Below, one piece after another: positions 27,054-36,975 of a stretch of 64,000 nt of DNA (position 1 is its first letter; each line of letters opens with the position of its first letter). The stretch lies in NCBI GenBank assembly GCA_964353015.1, contig CAYGUA010000024.1, positions 1 to 64,000 of the forward strand. Direction: 5' to 3'. This stretch comes from JAMZMI01 sp964353015 (lineage in GTDB: Bacteria; Bacteroidota; Bacteroidia; Cytophagales; Cyclobacteriaceae). The notes under the pieces were generated by a model. That model saw nothing but the letters and a program-made list of their open reading frames with translations, did not search any database and had not been told where the DNA came from. The translations under genes and the position numbers were made by a program.

Positions 27054-28487
27054 ATGAAGTTAAATATTTTGGGTTTGTTGCTCGGATTGTCCTCAACATG
27101 GGCATTCGGACAGACCGATCAGGTAGAAATAAAAATACCTGTCTACGACTTGCAGCAATGTATCGACTATGCTGTATCTAATGCTACCGGAATGCAAAAT
27201 GCAATTCTTGACGAGCAGTCTGCCACATCTAAAGTTCGTGAAACAATAGGTATTGGTTTGCCTCAGGTCACCGGATCAGTTTCAGTTCAAAAAAGTCCAA
27301 CTTTGTCAAGGTTTTATTCTCAATATGGTCCCAATTCGCCATTTGGCCCAACTGCTGACCAGGCTCAGCAGGCAGGTATTAAAGATGGAGACGTCTTTGC
27401 GGCTGAGAACTTTTTCCAGCTAAAAGGATCCGGTGATGCCAATTTGAGCATCAATCAGCTGATTTTTAATGGATCGTACATTGTTGGTCTTCAGGCTTCA
27501 AACACATACAAAGAGCTATCAATCAAGCAAAAAGAAAAGACCAAAGGTGATATTACTGCTGATGTGGCCAAGTCCTATTTCAATGTATTGATAAATCAGG
27601 ATCGATTGAAATTGTTTGATATAAATATGGCCAGATTGGATACGCTGTATCGCAACACTATTCAAATGCAAAAGAATGGATTTGCCGAGCAAATAGATGT
27701 GGATCGATTGAAAGTATCATTGAATAATCTTAGGTCTGAACAGGACAATATGAGAAATTTAAGCACTTTGTCGATGAGACTTTTGAAATTTCAAATGAAC
27801 TATCCTTTGGATCAGCCGCTCGAGCTTTCAGGTTCTATTGAAGATGTGTTAAGTATGCCTGTGGGTGATATATCTGAGGATGTTACATATGAGGATCGTC
27901 CTGACTATCAGGTTTTACTTACTAATAGGAAACTTCAGGAACTGAATATAAAAAACAAATATGCCGAGGCTTTGCCAAGTATTGGTGCATTTGCCTCACT
28001 CGGCTATAGCACTCAGTCACCAACGTTTACCGGATTATTCAAGACTGAAGCTGGCTTTTCTGAAACATCAGGAATTGGGCCAGATCAATGGTATAATTAT
28101 TCAACATTCGGATTGCGATTAAATTGGAATATATTTTCTGGTATGCAAAGATCATTTCAGATACAGCAGCAAAAGATTGAATTGGAAAAACTTGAAAACA
28201 ATATTGATCAGTTTGAAACTGCTATCAATATGGAAGTAAAGGAAGCTGCTTTGTCTCTGGAAAATGCACTTCAAAAATTTGAAGTTCAGAAAGAGAATAA
28301 GGAATTAGCTGAGCGAATTTTCAGAATTACTCAATTAAAATATGAAGAAGGAGTAGGGTCAAATTTTGAAGTGGTCGAAGCTGATAGCGCTTTAAAAGAA
28401 GCACAAACCAACTATTACAATGCCTTATTTGAGGCAATTATTGCAAGAATTGATCTAAACATGGCTCTCGGCCAAAACGATAAATAA
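27054..28487 (+). CDS. TolC-family outer membrane efflux protein
   Basis: Outer-membrane channel of the tripartite pump encoded with the next two genes. I start it at the ATG at 27054 because a signal peptide follows at once (LGLLLGLSSTWAFGQ). The 477-residue mature-type sequence has two repeats of long amphipathic helices, e.g. DVAKSYFNVLINQDRLKLF and FEVVEADSALKEAQTNYYN, typical of the OEP fold. It lies between the TetR gene and the adaptor, 62 bp before the adaptor ATG. Confidence 0.92.
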   Translation: MKLNILGLLLGLSSTWAFGQTDQVEIKIPVYDLQQCIDYAVSNATGMQNAILDEQSATSKVRETIGIGLPQVTGSVSVQKSPTLSRFYSQYGPNSPFGPTADQAQQAGIKDGDVFAAENFFQLKGSGDANLSINQLIFNGSYIVGLQASNTYKELSIKQKEKTKGDITADVAKSYFNVLINQDRLKLFDINMARLDTLYRNTIQMQKNGFAEQIDVDRLKVSLNNLRSEQDNMRNLSTLSMRLLKFQMNYPLDQPLELSGSIEDVLSMPVGDISEDVTYEDRPDYQVLLTNRKLQELNIKNKYAEALPSIGAFASLGYSTQSPTFTGLFKTEAGFSETSGIGPDQWYNYSTFGLRLNWNIFSGMQRSFQIQQQKIELEKLENNIDQFETAINMEVKEAALSLENALQKFEVQKENKELAERIFRITQLKYEEGVGSNFEVVEADSALKEAQTNYYNALFEAIIARIDLNMALGQNDK

Positions 28488-28549
28488 CGATGCGCTACCA
28501 ACAAAAATCAATGAACCAAAAAAGCATATTACATCTACCTAATTATATC

Positions 28550-29689
28550 ATGAAAAAGATTTTTAACATTTTACCAATAATACTTCTAGCTGCGATTGTT
28601 TATGCATGTGGTGGCACTGAAGCAGCTAATGATAAACTCGCTCAATTAGAAACTTTAAAACAACAAAAGGCTGAGCTTGATAACCAGATTTCAGAGTTGG
28701 AGAAAGACCTAATTGCTTCTGGTGAATTAAAAAAGAAAGAAGGCAATACTGTTTTGGTGACTTCAATTGCGGTGAAACCTATTTCTTTCAAGCATGAAGT
28801 AGAAGTGAGAGGAGAAGTTTCGTCTAAGAAAAATGTGATGGTCGCTGCAGAAACAATGGGCAAAATCAGCATGATCAAAGTTAATGAAGGGCAAAATGTC
28901 AAAAAAGGGCAGTTGCTCATTCAACTTGATGCAGATATTCTTAGAAACAATATTTCAGAAGTAAAAACTCAGCTTGAGTTGGCGACTACTATTTTCGAAA
29001 GACAAAGTAATCTTTGGAAGCAAAATATAGGAACCGAAGTTCAGTTTTTACAAGCAAAAAATAACAAAGAATCTCTTGAAGCAAGATTGGAAACATTGGA
29101 CTCACAGCTACAGCAGTCAAATGTTTATGCACCATTTGACGGAATAATTGATAATATACCTGTCAGAATTGGTGAAATGGCTCAGCCAGGTCAGCCATTG
29201 CTAAGAATTGTCAATCAAAAGGAAATGTATATTTCAGCAGATGTATCTGAATCATTTCTTGGAAAATTTAGTGAAGGTCAAACTGTTTCCGTCTTCTTTC
29301 CGAACATTAACAAGCGTTTAACTTCTAAAATATCCTCACTTGGACAGGTTATTAAAAGTGAGAACCGCACTTTTGAAATTGAAGTTGAATTACCAACGGT
29401 TGATTTTATAATTAAACCAAATCAGATAGTCGTTCTCAATCTGGTTGATTATCAGAATGATAATGCCTTGATTGTTCCTACCAAGATCGTACAGAAAGAT
29501 AGTAAAGGCAATTACTTGTATGAATTGGTGAAGAAAGGTCAGTCTACAGTTTCTAGAAAGATCTATGTGGATCCAGGTGTTTCATTTGACCAGCAGATCG
29601 AAATTCTTTCAGGTCTGAAGGAAGGTCAAGTCATAGCCAATGAAGGTCATAGAGAATTGGCCAATGATGTTGCAGTGACCATAAAATAA
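28550..29689 (+). CDS. RND efflux periplasmic adaptor lipoprotein (HlyD/AcrA type)
   Basis: Connects the inner-membrane pump and the TolC-like channel. The start at 28550 gives a lipoprotein signal (LLAAIVYACGG), so the protein is anchored by Cys20 or so. A coiled coil at about 25-55 (KLAQLETLKQQKAELDNQIS) is followed by a biotinyl-lipoyl half (GKISMIKVNEGQNVKKGQLL), a hairpin and the second half (YAPFDGIIDNIPVRIGEMAQ). A beta-barrel and a membrane-proximal domain complete it at about 380 residues. An in-frame ATG upstream at 28490 would bury the signal and is unlikely. Confidence 0.93.
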   Translation: MKKIFNILPIILLAAIVYACGGTEAANDKLAQLETLKQQKAELDNQISELEKDLIASGELKKKEGNTVLVTSIAVKPISFKHEVEVRGEVSSKKNVMVAAETMGKISMIKVNEGQNVKKGQLLIQLDADILRNNISEVKTQLELATTIFERQSNLWKQNIGTEVQFLQAKNNKESLEARLETLDSQLQQSNVYAPFDGIIDNIPVRIGEMAQPGQPLLRIVNQKEMYISADVSESFLGKFSEGQTVSVFFPNINKRLTSKISSLGQVIKSENRTFEIEVELPTVDFIIKPNQIVVLNLVDYQNDNALIVPTKIVQKDSKGNYLYELVKKGQSTVSRKIYVDPGVSFDQQIEILSGLKEGQVIANEGHRELANDVAVTIK

Positions 29690-29720
29690 TAGGGTATTAC
29701 CTTGTAAAAAGAACAACAAA

Positions 29721-32700
29721 ATGTCTGAACAAAATCAAGATAAAAATTTAATAAAGCAATTTGGTCTCACATCTGCTTCATTAAATAACAAAACCACAGT
29801 TTTCATCATAACGATAATTGTGGTGGTTATGGGTTTATTGACTTATATCACGCTTCCAAAAGAAAGCTTTCCTGAAATATCACAACCAATTGTTTATGTC
29901 GGCGCACCGCATCCAGGCAACTCACCGATAGATATCGAAAACTTGGTTACCAGGCCAATCGAGAAGGAAATCAATAGTATCGCTGAGGTAGATAACATCA
30001 AATCTACCTCGGTGCAGGATTATTCAACCATTATTGTAGAGTTTACTTCAGATACTGATATTGAAGATGCCTTGATCAAAGTAAAGGATGCGATTGATCG
30101 AGCCAAGCCAGATTTGCCTGAGCTACAGACTGATCCAAGTGTATTCGAGATGAATTTCTCTGAGTTTCCAATCATGAATATTAACCTTTCCGGTAATTAT
30201 ACCATGGAAGAACTCAATGAATATGCAGAGTATCTGGAAGAAGAAATCGAAAAAGTACCTGAAATTTCCAAAGTGGAAATCAGAGGTGTGGATGAAAAGG
30301 AACTGAAAATTAATGTGGATCCATTCCAGATGGAAGCGCGTGAAGTTAATTTTTCTGATATCGAAGATGCGATAAGAAGTGAAAACATTACACTTTCAGG
30401 TGGTAGTGTGAGGCAAGGTGATATCAGACGCTCTATTCGCATTGTTGGAGAGTTTTCATCACCTGATGAGGCACTTGATGTTGTGGTGAAAAGTGAAAAA
30501 GGTAATATCGTATATCTGCGTGATATCGCGGAGGTAGAATTTGAATATAAGGAGAAACAAAACTATGCAAGACTTCAGGGAAATCCCGTGGTGATGGTTG
30601 ATGTGGTAAAAAGGAGTGGTGAAAACTTGCTTTCTGCTACAGATAAGATCAATGTAATTATCGAGAAAGCTCAGGCTGATGTGTTTCCGAAGGACCTTAT
30701 TGTTACCAAAACCAATGATCAATCCAATGACACAAGAGAGACTGTTGATAGCCTTGAAAACAATATTATTTCGGGGGTAATCCTCGTGGTTTTGGTATTG
30801 CTCTTCTTTTTAGGTAGTAGAAATGCGCTATTTGTGGGTATAGCCATACCTCTTTCTATGTTCATGGCATTCATGGTACTGGGAATCTTTGGTATATCGA
30901 TCAACATGATGGTGTTGTTCTCTCTGATCATGGCACTGGGTATGTTGGTGGATAATGGTATAGTGGTAGTGGAAAATGTTTATCGCTTGATGGAAGAGGG
31001 TATGACTCCATTTGAAGCGACAAAACAGGGGGTTGGCGAGGTAGCCTGGCCTATTATTGCCTCAACAGCTACTACGCTTGCAGCCTTTTTACCATTGGCA
31101 TTTTGGCCTGGCATTATGGGTGAGTTTATGAAGTATTTGCCAATTACGTTAATAGTGACGTTAAGCTCTTCTTTGTTTGTCGCACTTGTTATTAACCCAG
31201 CCTTGATAGCCACTTTTATGAAATTGGATACAGGTGAGATCAATAAGAAAAGGGTAACCATTTTTGCGCTGAGTGCTTTGGGACTGGGTTTATTACTCAT
31301 TTATGCAACATTTGTAGTGCTCGGTAATCTTTTGGCTATAGCAGGCCTGATCACCTTACTCAACGTATACATTCTTACACCAGCTTCACGAAGATTTCAA
31401 CGCAATTTCTTGCCTTGGTTGGAGAATTTGTATCAGTCAACTTTGAATTTTGCTTTGTCAGGATGGAAACCCGCTTTGTTTTTTTGGGGTACAATCGTCA
31501 TGTTTTTTTTCTCCTTCGTACTTATGGCAATTTTCCCACCGGAAGTGGAATTTTTCCCAAAGACAGATCCAAAATACATTAATGTTTTCATTGAATATCC
31601 GGTGGGTACCGATATAGAACATACCAATGCATTTTCTGAGAAAATAGAAAAACAATTGATCGCCTTGGTTAAGCCTTATGATCATATTGTGGAATCTGTA
31701 ATTGGCAATGTTGGCCAAGGCGCTTCCGATCCAAATGATCCATCTGCATTTGGTCAGCAGGATACTCCAAACAAAGCACGTATCACCGTGAATTTCAAGC
31801 AATTCAAGGAAAGACAAGGCATAAGTACAGCTGACATCTTAAACGAGATACGCGCAGGTATTGACGACTATCCAGGAGTGACAGTCACGGTAGATCAGAA
31901 TGCAGATGGTCCCCCTGCTGGTAAACCTGTCAGTATCGAGGTATCAGGAACTGAATTTGCAACATTGATAGATATCACTGAAGATATGAAGCGACAAATC
32001 AATCAGTCGGATATCAGAGGCATTGAGAAATTAAAGTCGGATTTGGAAACAGGTAAACCTGAAATGGTTGTCAATATTGATCGCGAAAAAGCCCGTAGGT
32101 TTGGTTTATCTACTTATTCTATTGCCACTGAGGTTCGAACAGCTTTATTCGGTAAAGAAATATCTAAATACAAAGAAGGTGAGGATGACTATGAGGTTCA
32201 GCTTCGCTTGCAGGATAAATATCGCTATGATATTGACGCGTTGATGAATAAGAGTGTCGTGTTTAGAGATCAGACAAGTGGTAAGATGAAAAGTGTACCT
32301 ATTTCTGCTGTTGCAGATGCAGAGCTAAGTTCTACATATGGTTCGGTAAAAAGAAAAGATCTGAATAGAGTAATCACTCTGAGTTCCAATGTGGAAGCGG
32401 GATATAATGCAACAGAGATCAACAACGAGATAAAAGAACTGCTTGCTGATTTTAAAATGCCACCAGGATATGAATTTAAATTTAGTGGTGAACAGGAGAA
32501 GCAGGCTGAAGAGATGGCTTTCTTGACCAAAGCGTTAGGAATTGCAGTGAGTTTGATCTTCTTAATCATCGTGGCACAATTCAATAAAGTTACCACTCCA
32601 TTTATTATTATGATGTCCGTAGTACTTAGTACTATCGGTGTGTTTCTCGGATTGGTCATTTTCCAAATGAACTTTGTGATTATCATGACCATGATCGGTA

Positions 32701-33113
32701 TCATTTCTCTGGCGGGGATTGTGGTTAATAATGCCATCGTGCTTATTGATTTCATCGAGTTGAGTCGCGAGAGAAGGCGACAGGAATTAGGAGTGGACAA
32801 GTTGCCATTCAATGAAATTATTGATTGTATTGCCACTGCGGGAGCTACGAGGTTGAGACCTGTTTTACTTACCGCTATTACCACAATTCTTGGTTTAATA
32901 CCATTGGCAGTTGGAATCAACATAGACTTCATTAGTTTTATGAGTACCTATGATGCCAAGTTCTACGTAGGTGGGGATAATGTTGCGTTTTGGGGGCCTA
33001 TGTCTTGGACAATCATTTTTGGATTGTCATTTGCAACCTTCCTCACGCTTGTGATCGTACCAGTTATGTACTTGTTTTTCGCCAGAGTCAATAGATGGCT
33101 TGGTGTTAGTTAA
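29721..33113 (+). CDS. RND efflux transporter permease (AcrB/HAE1 family)
   Basis: Proton-driven pump of 1130 residues. Twelve membrane helices occur in the usual 1+5+1+5 arrangement, with two large periplasmic loops. N-terminal VVMGLLTYITLPKESFPEI and the helix-4 segment LGMLVDNGIVVVENVYRL are characteristic; the second half has ISLAGIVVNNAIVLIDFIEL. It is slightly longer than AcrB (1049), with extra residues in the second half. It ends the TetR-TolC-adaptor-pump operon and is followed by a strong hairpin. Substrates (drugs, lipids or other) cannot be read from sequence. Confidence 0.94.
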   Translation: MSEQNQDKNLIKQFGLTSASLNNKTTVFIITIIVVVMGLLTYITLPKESFPEISQPIVYVGAPHPGNSPIDIENLVTRPIEKEINSIAEVDNIKSTSVQDYSTIIVEFTSDTDIEDALIKVKDAIDRAKPDLPELQTDPSVFEMNFSEFPIMNINLSGNYTMEELNEYAEYLEEEIEKVPEISKVEIRGVDEKELKINVDPFQMEAREVNFSDIEDAIRSENITLSGGSVRQGDIRRSIRIVGEFSSPDEALDVVVKSEKGNIVYLRDIAEVEFEYKEKQNYARLQGNPVVMVDVVKRSGENLLSATDKINVIIEKAQADVFPKDLIVTKTNDQSNDTRETVDSLENNIISGVILVVLVLLFFLGSRNALFVGIAIPLSMFMAFMVLGIFGISINMMVLFSLIMALGMLVDNGIVVVENVYRLMEEGMTPFEATKQGVGEVAWPIIASTATTLAAFLPLAFWPGIMGEFMKYLPITLIVTLSSSLFVALVINPALIATFMKLDTGEINKKRVTIFALSALGLGLLLIYATFVVLGNLLAIAGLITLLNVYILTPASRRFQRNFLPWLENLYQSTLNFALSGWKPALFFWGTIVMFFFSFVLMAIFPPEVEFFPKTDPKYINVFIEYPVGTDIEHTNAFSEKIEKQLIALVKPYDHIVESVIGNVGQGASDPNDPSAFGQQDTPNKARITVNFKQFKERQGISTADILNEIRAGIDDYPGVTVTVDQNADGPPAGKPVSIEVSGTEFATLIDITEDMKRQINQSDIRGIEKLKSDLETGKPEMVVNIDREKARRFGLSTYSIATEVRTALFGKEISKYKEGEDDYEVQLRLQDKYRYDIDALMNKSVVFRDQTSGKMKSVPISAVADAELSSTYGSVKRKDLNRVITLSSNVEAGYNATEINNEIKELLADFKMPPGYEFKFSGEQEKQAEEMAFLTKALGIAVSLIFLIIVAQFNKVTTPFIIMMSVVLSTIGVFLGLVIFQMNFVIIMTMIGIISLAGIVVNNAIVLIDFIELSRERRRQELGVDKLPFNEIIDCIATAGATRLRPVLLTAITTILGLIPLAVGINIDFISFMSTYDAKFYVGGDNVAFWGPMSWTIIFGLSFATFLTLVIVPVMYLFFARVNRWLGVS

Positions 33114-33124
33114 TATTTAGTTTC

Positions 33125-33157
33125 AACGACCGCTTTTATTTTGAAGGCGGTCGTTTT
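33125..33157 (+). terminator. Terminator of the RND efflux operon
   Basis: AACGACCGC (33125-33133) and GCGGTCGTT (33147-33155) form a 9-bp GC-rich stem ending in TTTT. It lies 12 bp past the pump stop codon. Confidence 0.8.
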
Positions 33158-33167
33158 CATTTGATCT

Positions 33168-34403
33168 ATGAATAGAATTTACATCTTCATTTTCGTTTCT
33201 ATTATTTATTTCCTATTTGATCTTTACATATTTCAGGTCGTAAAAATGGCAGTGGAGGATTGGGGCGCGAGTGGGCGCAGAATCGTTTATTTTCTCTATT
33301 TCTTCATTTCATTTGGTTTTTTAGGTGGAATTCTATTTTATGAATCTCTGGATCCATTTATTTTTAAAAACCTTCGGCTCTTCTTGATTTCAGGGTTTTT
33401 CATGTTATTGATAGGGAAGGTATTCGTTGCAATATTCTTATTAATGGATGATGTGAGAAGAGGGGTTTCTGCTTTGATCAATCTCTTTCCTTCATTAGCG
33501 GATAGTCCGACTGATACCTCCAGATCAGAATTCATGGGGAAAGCCGCTTTGATTGCCGGTGCAGTTCCTGTAGCTGCATTGTCCTTTGGGATCTTATCAG
33601 GCGCTTATGATTATCGTGTCAGAAAAAAAACCATATATCTAAAAAATCTTCCCAAATCTTTTGATGGAATCAGAGTTGCTCAAATTTCGGATATTCATAC
33701 AGGGAGTTTTTTCAATAAGACTGCTGTCAGTGGAGGAGTTGATCTCATCAATGATCAAAAAGCTGACATGGTATTTTTTACTGGGGATTTGGTCAATAAT
33801 CAAAGCGATGAAGCAAAGCCGTATCTTGATATTTTCAAAAAGGTGAAAGCTCCAATGGGCGTATATTCTACCATGGGCAATCATGACTATGGAGACTATA
33901 ACTCCTGGTCCAGTGCAGCCGCCAAAAATGCTGATATCAAGCAGATACATGAAATGCATCGATACATGGGATGGGACATCTTGTTAAATGAGAACAGGAT
34001 TATAAAAGAAGGAGGCGATGAGATGGCGATTTTAGGACTTGAAAATTGGGGTGAAGGTAGATTTTCCAAATATGGTGACATGTCGAAAACTATGGTAGGA
34101 ACCGAGGAGGTGCCGTTCAAACTTTTACTTTCGCATGATCCCTCACATTGGGATGCTCAGGTGAGATCACTTTATCCTGAAGTCGATTTGATGCTTGCAG
34201 GGCATACTCATGGGATGCAATTTGGAATTGAATTTGGAGATTTCCGATGGAGTCCATCGCAGTATATTTATAAAAGATGGGCTGATTTGTATCAGGAAGG
34301 CGATCAATTTCTATATGTAAATAGAGGTTATGGTTTTCTGGGATATCCTGGTCGCATAGGGATTCTTCCGGAGATAACTGTACTTGAATTGAAATCTGTT
34401 TAA
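33168..34403 (+). CDS. Membrane-anchored metallophosphoesterase
   Basis: A 411-residue protein with four hydrophobic segments in the first about 135 residues, then a calcineurin-like phosphoesterase domain. The metal motifs are ISDIHTG, FTGDLVNN, GNHDYGD and the late LAGHTHGMQ. The arrangement matches YkuE-like/Bacteroidota membrane phosphoesterases, some of which act on UDP-diacylglucosamine-type substrates; the substrate here is unknown. It begins just after the efflux terminator, so it is probably transcribed separately, and a hairpin lies 117 bp after it. Confidence 0.9.
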   Translation: MNRIYIFIFVSIIYFLFDLYIFQVVKMAVEDWGASGRRIVYFLYFFISFGFLGGILFYESLDPFIFKNLRLFLISGFFMLLIGKVFVAIFLLMDDVRRGVSALINLFPSLADSPTDTSRSEFMGKAALIAGAVPVAALSFGILSGAYDYRVRKKTIYLKNLPKSFDGIRVAQISDIHTGSFFNKTAVSGGVDLINDQKADMVFFTGDLVNNQSDEAKPYLDIFKKVKAPMGVYSTMGNHDYGDYNSWSSAAAKNADIKQIHEMHRYMGWDILLNENRIIKEGGDEMAILGLENWGEGRFSKYGDMSKTMVGTEEVPFKLLLSHDPSHWDAQVRSLYPEVDLMLAGHTHGMQFGIEFGDFRWSPSQYIYKRWADLYQEGDQFLYVNRGYGFLGYPGRIGILPEITVLELKSV

Positions 34404-34519
34404 AAGCAAAAATCATATCTACACGTAAATATTAGGGTATTGAAAATAAGGAGTGTTAAGTGATTAATATTTCAATTTTTTCGTGAATTCAGATTTCGTC
34501 CGCCAAACGATATCTTACA

Positions 34520-34549
34520 GAAAGGAGCTAAATGCTCCTTTCGCTTTTT
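34520..34549 (+). terminator. Hairpin terminator before the YihY gene
   Basis: GAAAGGAGC and GCTCCTTTC (34520-34542) form a 9-bp stem with a 5-nt loop, followed by GCTTTTT. It separates the phosphoesterase gene from the YihY gene. Confidence 0.75.
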
Positions 34550-34595
34550 AATTTCGCGTGATCAATCTTAAATTGACCTCAATTAACATCACGCA

Positions 34596-35933
34596 ATGAG
34601 TTTAAATCTAATTCCAAGATTCAGAAAGTTTTTCAATGAAACTGTGTGGAACACACCGCTAAATTCACTTTCTAAAAGAGAAGCATTTTTTTACCGGCAG
34701 ATCAGGATTTGGATGATCACTTTTTCTGAATACACTAAAGACAAGTGTGCCGAAAAAGCATCAGCACTTACGTACTTTTCTTTACTTTCAATAGTGCCAG
34801 TGTTGGCGATGGCATTTGGTATTGCTCAAATGTTCGGTTTGAAGGGATATGTAAAAAAGGAACTTGCCAATTATTTAAGTGGACAGCAGGATATACTAAA
34901 TCAGGTAAGTGGTTTCGCAGAAACCATGCTCTCTGAAGCTGGAGGAGGTATTATTTCGGGAATTAGTGCCGTGTTTTTGATCTATGCTGTGGCCAGATTG
35001 CTCAACAATATTGAAGTTGCTTTCAATGATGTTTGGAACACAAAGGAAGGCAGAACCATTAAGCGTAAGGTGACAGATTACATGTCCGTTATTTTTCTTG
35101 GTCCGCTTATATTGATCTTATCTAGTTCAGCTACAGTTTACATAACTAATAGCATCCAATCATTAGCGGAGAGTTTCGAGTTTTTTGGATATTTCAAACA
35201 GACAATTTTATTCCTTTTAAAATTGGCACCCTACGCCTTAATTTCATTTTTATTGTTTCTGATATACATCGTATTCCCAAATGCTTCTGTCAAGGTAAAA
35301 CCAGCATTAATTGCAGGGGTTTTAGCTGGTTCCGCATATCAGATCACGCAATTAGCTTGGATAAAAGGGCAAGTATTTTTATCTAATTACAGTGTGATTT
35401 ATGGGAGTTTTGCGGCCCTTCCTCTGTTTCTTATCTGGTTGCAATTGAGTTGGATGATCGTCTTATTAGGAGCTGAATTTGCGTATGCTGTTCAAAATTT
35501 GTCATCATGGAATTACACTGATGAAGAAAGACAATTAAGTAGAAAACTGAAGAAACGATTACTTTTTATGATCCTTCATAGGATCATTCATAAATTCAGT
35601 ACCGAAGATAGACCTGTGTCATTCAACGAACTGACTCGTGAACTTTACATACCAAATAGATTTATTCATCAGGTATTCAATGACCTGGAAAATTCAGGTT
35701 TGATCAACAAAATAAAAAGTAATGCAGATGATGGTGATGAATTATATCAACCAGCGATGGATATAAATAAAATTGATTTTCATATTGTACTGAGAAAATT
35801 GGATTTAGTAGGGGTGGAGACGCTCAATAAACTTGAGGAAAATCAATCTTATCGCGATGTAGATAATGCCCTAAATCTAATTGAAAGCTATGGCAAAACC
35901 TCCGAGGGTAATAAGTTGATCAAAGATTTATGA
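34596..35933 (+). CDS. YihY/BrkB family inner membrane protein
   Basis: A 445-residue protein with about six membrane helices in residues 60-300 and a soluble C-terminal part. Family marks include EKASALTYFSLLSIVPVLA, ARLLNNIEVAFNDVWN and a late SVIYGSFAALPLFLIWLQLS. The C-terminal 140 residues look like a winged-helix domain (FNELTRELYIPNRFIHQVFN, then LENSGLI), an extension often found in Bacteroidota members. Function is unknown; the old name ribonuclease BN is wrong for this family. It converges on the DUF4442 gene with a 6-bp overlap. Confidence 0.9.
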   Translation: MSLNLIPRFRKFFNETVWNTPLNSLSKREAFFYRQIRIWMITFSEYTKDKCAEKASALTYFSLLSIVPVLAMAFGIAQMFGLKGYVKKELANYLSGQQDILNQVSGFAETMLSEAGGGIISGISAVFLIYAVARLLNNIEVAFNDVWNTKEGRTIKRKVTDYMSVIFLGPLILILSSSATVYITNSIQSLAESFEFFGYFKQTILFLLKLAPYALISFLLFLIYIVFPNASVKVKPALIAGVLAGSAYQITQLAWIKGQVFLSNYSVIYGSFAALPLFLIWLQLSWMIVLLGAEFAYAVQNLSSWNYTDEERQLSRKLKKRLLFMILHRIIHKFSTEDRPVSFNELTRELYIPNRFIHQVFNDLENSGLINKIKSNADDGDELYQPAMDINKIDFHIVLRKLDLVGVETLNKLEENQSYRDVDNALNLIESYGKTSEGNKLIKDL

Positions 35934-36419
35934 TTTTCGAGCTTTAAATGACCATGTGAATTCAAATTCAGAAACTATGGTATCATCTTCTTGACGACCT
36001 ATGGTCCTAAAAGTTTTGGTTATTGCTTCGTTATGATCCAGGCAATATTTAACAGCATCAAATGCTTCATGAGCATTTTCACAAGTAAATGAAACCCTTG
36101 AGGTTGCTTTCTTGATAAATTTCGCGTTACAGGTAACAATGATATAAGCGATAGACGGCTTTGCACCCATAGTTGCTACCAAACATGTAGTAGCAGTAGA
36201 TAATTCAGCAGCCATACTCTGTACTGCAAAATACATGGATTTGAAAGGGTTTTTAGTTAACCAGTTGAATGGCACACTAGTGACACAAGAATCTGCACTA
36301 ATAGTATCAATTCTCAACCCTGCTAAAAATCCCATTGGTAGGTTTTTAAGTAAATACAGTCTGAACTTCCAGCCTTTGAGAGAATTGATTAACTGATTTT
36401 GCTTTGTATTCACGAGCAA
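35928..36419 (-). CDS. DUF4442 hotdog-fold thioesterase-like protein
   Basis: A 163-residue protein with a hotdog fold related to PaaI-type thioesterases. Visible elements are the helix entry NPFKSMYFAVQSMAAELST and the strands that follow it. Catalytic residues are not obvious, and no substrate is suggested. It starts 5 bp after the small membrane protein gene and is the last gene of the siaB-siaC-like operon, so a role in the same pathway is possible but unproven. It overlaps the YihY stop by 6 bp. Confidence 0.8.
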   Translation of the reverse strand: MLVNTKQNQLINSLKGWKFRLYLLKNLPMGFLAGLRIDTISADSCVTSVPFNWLTKNPFKSMYFAVQSMAAELSTATTCLVATMGAKPSIAYIIVTCNAKFIKKATSRVSFTCENAHEAFDAVKYCLDHNEAITKTFRTIGRQEDDTIVSEFEFTWSFKARKS

Positions 36420-36424
36420 GGAGT

Positions 36425-36964
36425 TTATGTACGTGAAATTTCAGCCATTTCTATGACGCTTTCTTTAGCCTTCTCTTTCAGAATACGTTTCTTTTCCGCT
36501 GTGATGAAATACTCTTCAAGTTTGGATTCAAAGAATTTTACTGTAAAGAATATGGCAATAAGTAGGATGTAATCGAGATAATAAAGGTTAGCAAATCGTT
36601 CTTCAATTAAAGGCTGAAGGATCATTTGCTCGAGAATGAATAGGAGTAAAGCAACTGTGAGCATAATAGTAGAGGCTTTTCTTCCAACTCTGGCTTTTGC
36701 CAACTCTGAAATCGTCTCGGTTAGCTTTATATTTTTTTCTTTTATTTCATCATTTTGTTCACGAATCTGAAGGTTTGCGCCATCCAGTTTTTTCTGAAGG
36801 CGATCAGATACACGGGTTATTACCTTAGCTTGAGCGACGAGTTCCTCATAATCATCAGAGAATTCATCTAACTGTTCGCGATATATAGAATGCGATTCAA
36901 GGCGGGACCTAAAATCCTTGAGCTTTCTAATTTCTTCGTGATACAGTTCTCTTGGGTTATCCAT
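36425..36964 (-). CDS. Coiled-coil, two-helix membrane protein with SiaD-like stalk
   Basis: A 179-residue protein with no catalytic domain. Residues about 5-95 are strongly helical and charged. They contain YEELVAQAKVITRVSDRLQK, which resembles the stalk helix (YxxLLxQxxRLVRxSDRxQ) placed before the cyclase domain in SiaD-like and related cyclases. Two hydrophobic helices follow (about 98-115 and 128-145), then a basic helical C-terminus (AEKKRILKEKAKESVIE). Both ends should face the cytoplasm. It starts 11 bp after the siaC-like gene. I infer it is the membrane-bound partner of the SiaC-like protein; no function is established. Confidence 0.65.
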   Translation of the reverse strand: MDNPRELYHEEIRKLKDFRSRLESHSIYREQLDEFSDDYEELVAQAKVITRVSDRLQKKLDGANLQIREQNDEIKEKNIKLTETISELAKARVGRKASTIMLTVALLLFILEQMILQPLIEERFANLYYLDYILLIAIFFTVKFFESKLEEYFITAEKKRILKEKAKESVIEMAEISRT

Positions 36965-36975
36965 GTTATAATTTC

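Noticed and set aside
32270..32932. 220-codon antisense frame inside the RND pump gene
   Set aside because: Mirror frame of a clearly conserved gene with low-complexity translation and no start signal.
34437..34450. A 14-base match (GTATTGAAAATAAG) between this site and about 44889
   Set aside because: Short, AT-rich and not positioned alike relative to genes; chance is the simpler explanation.
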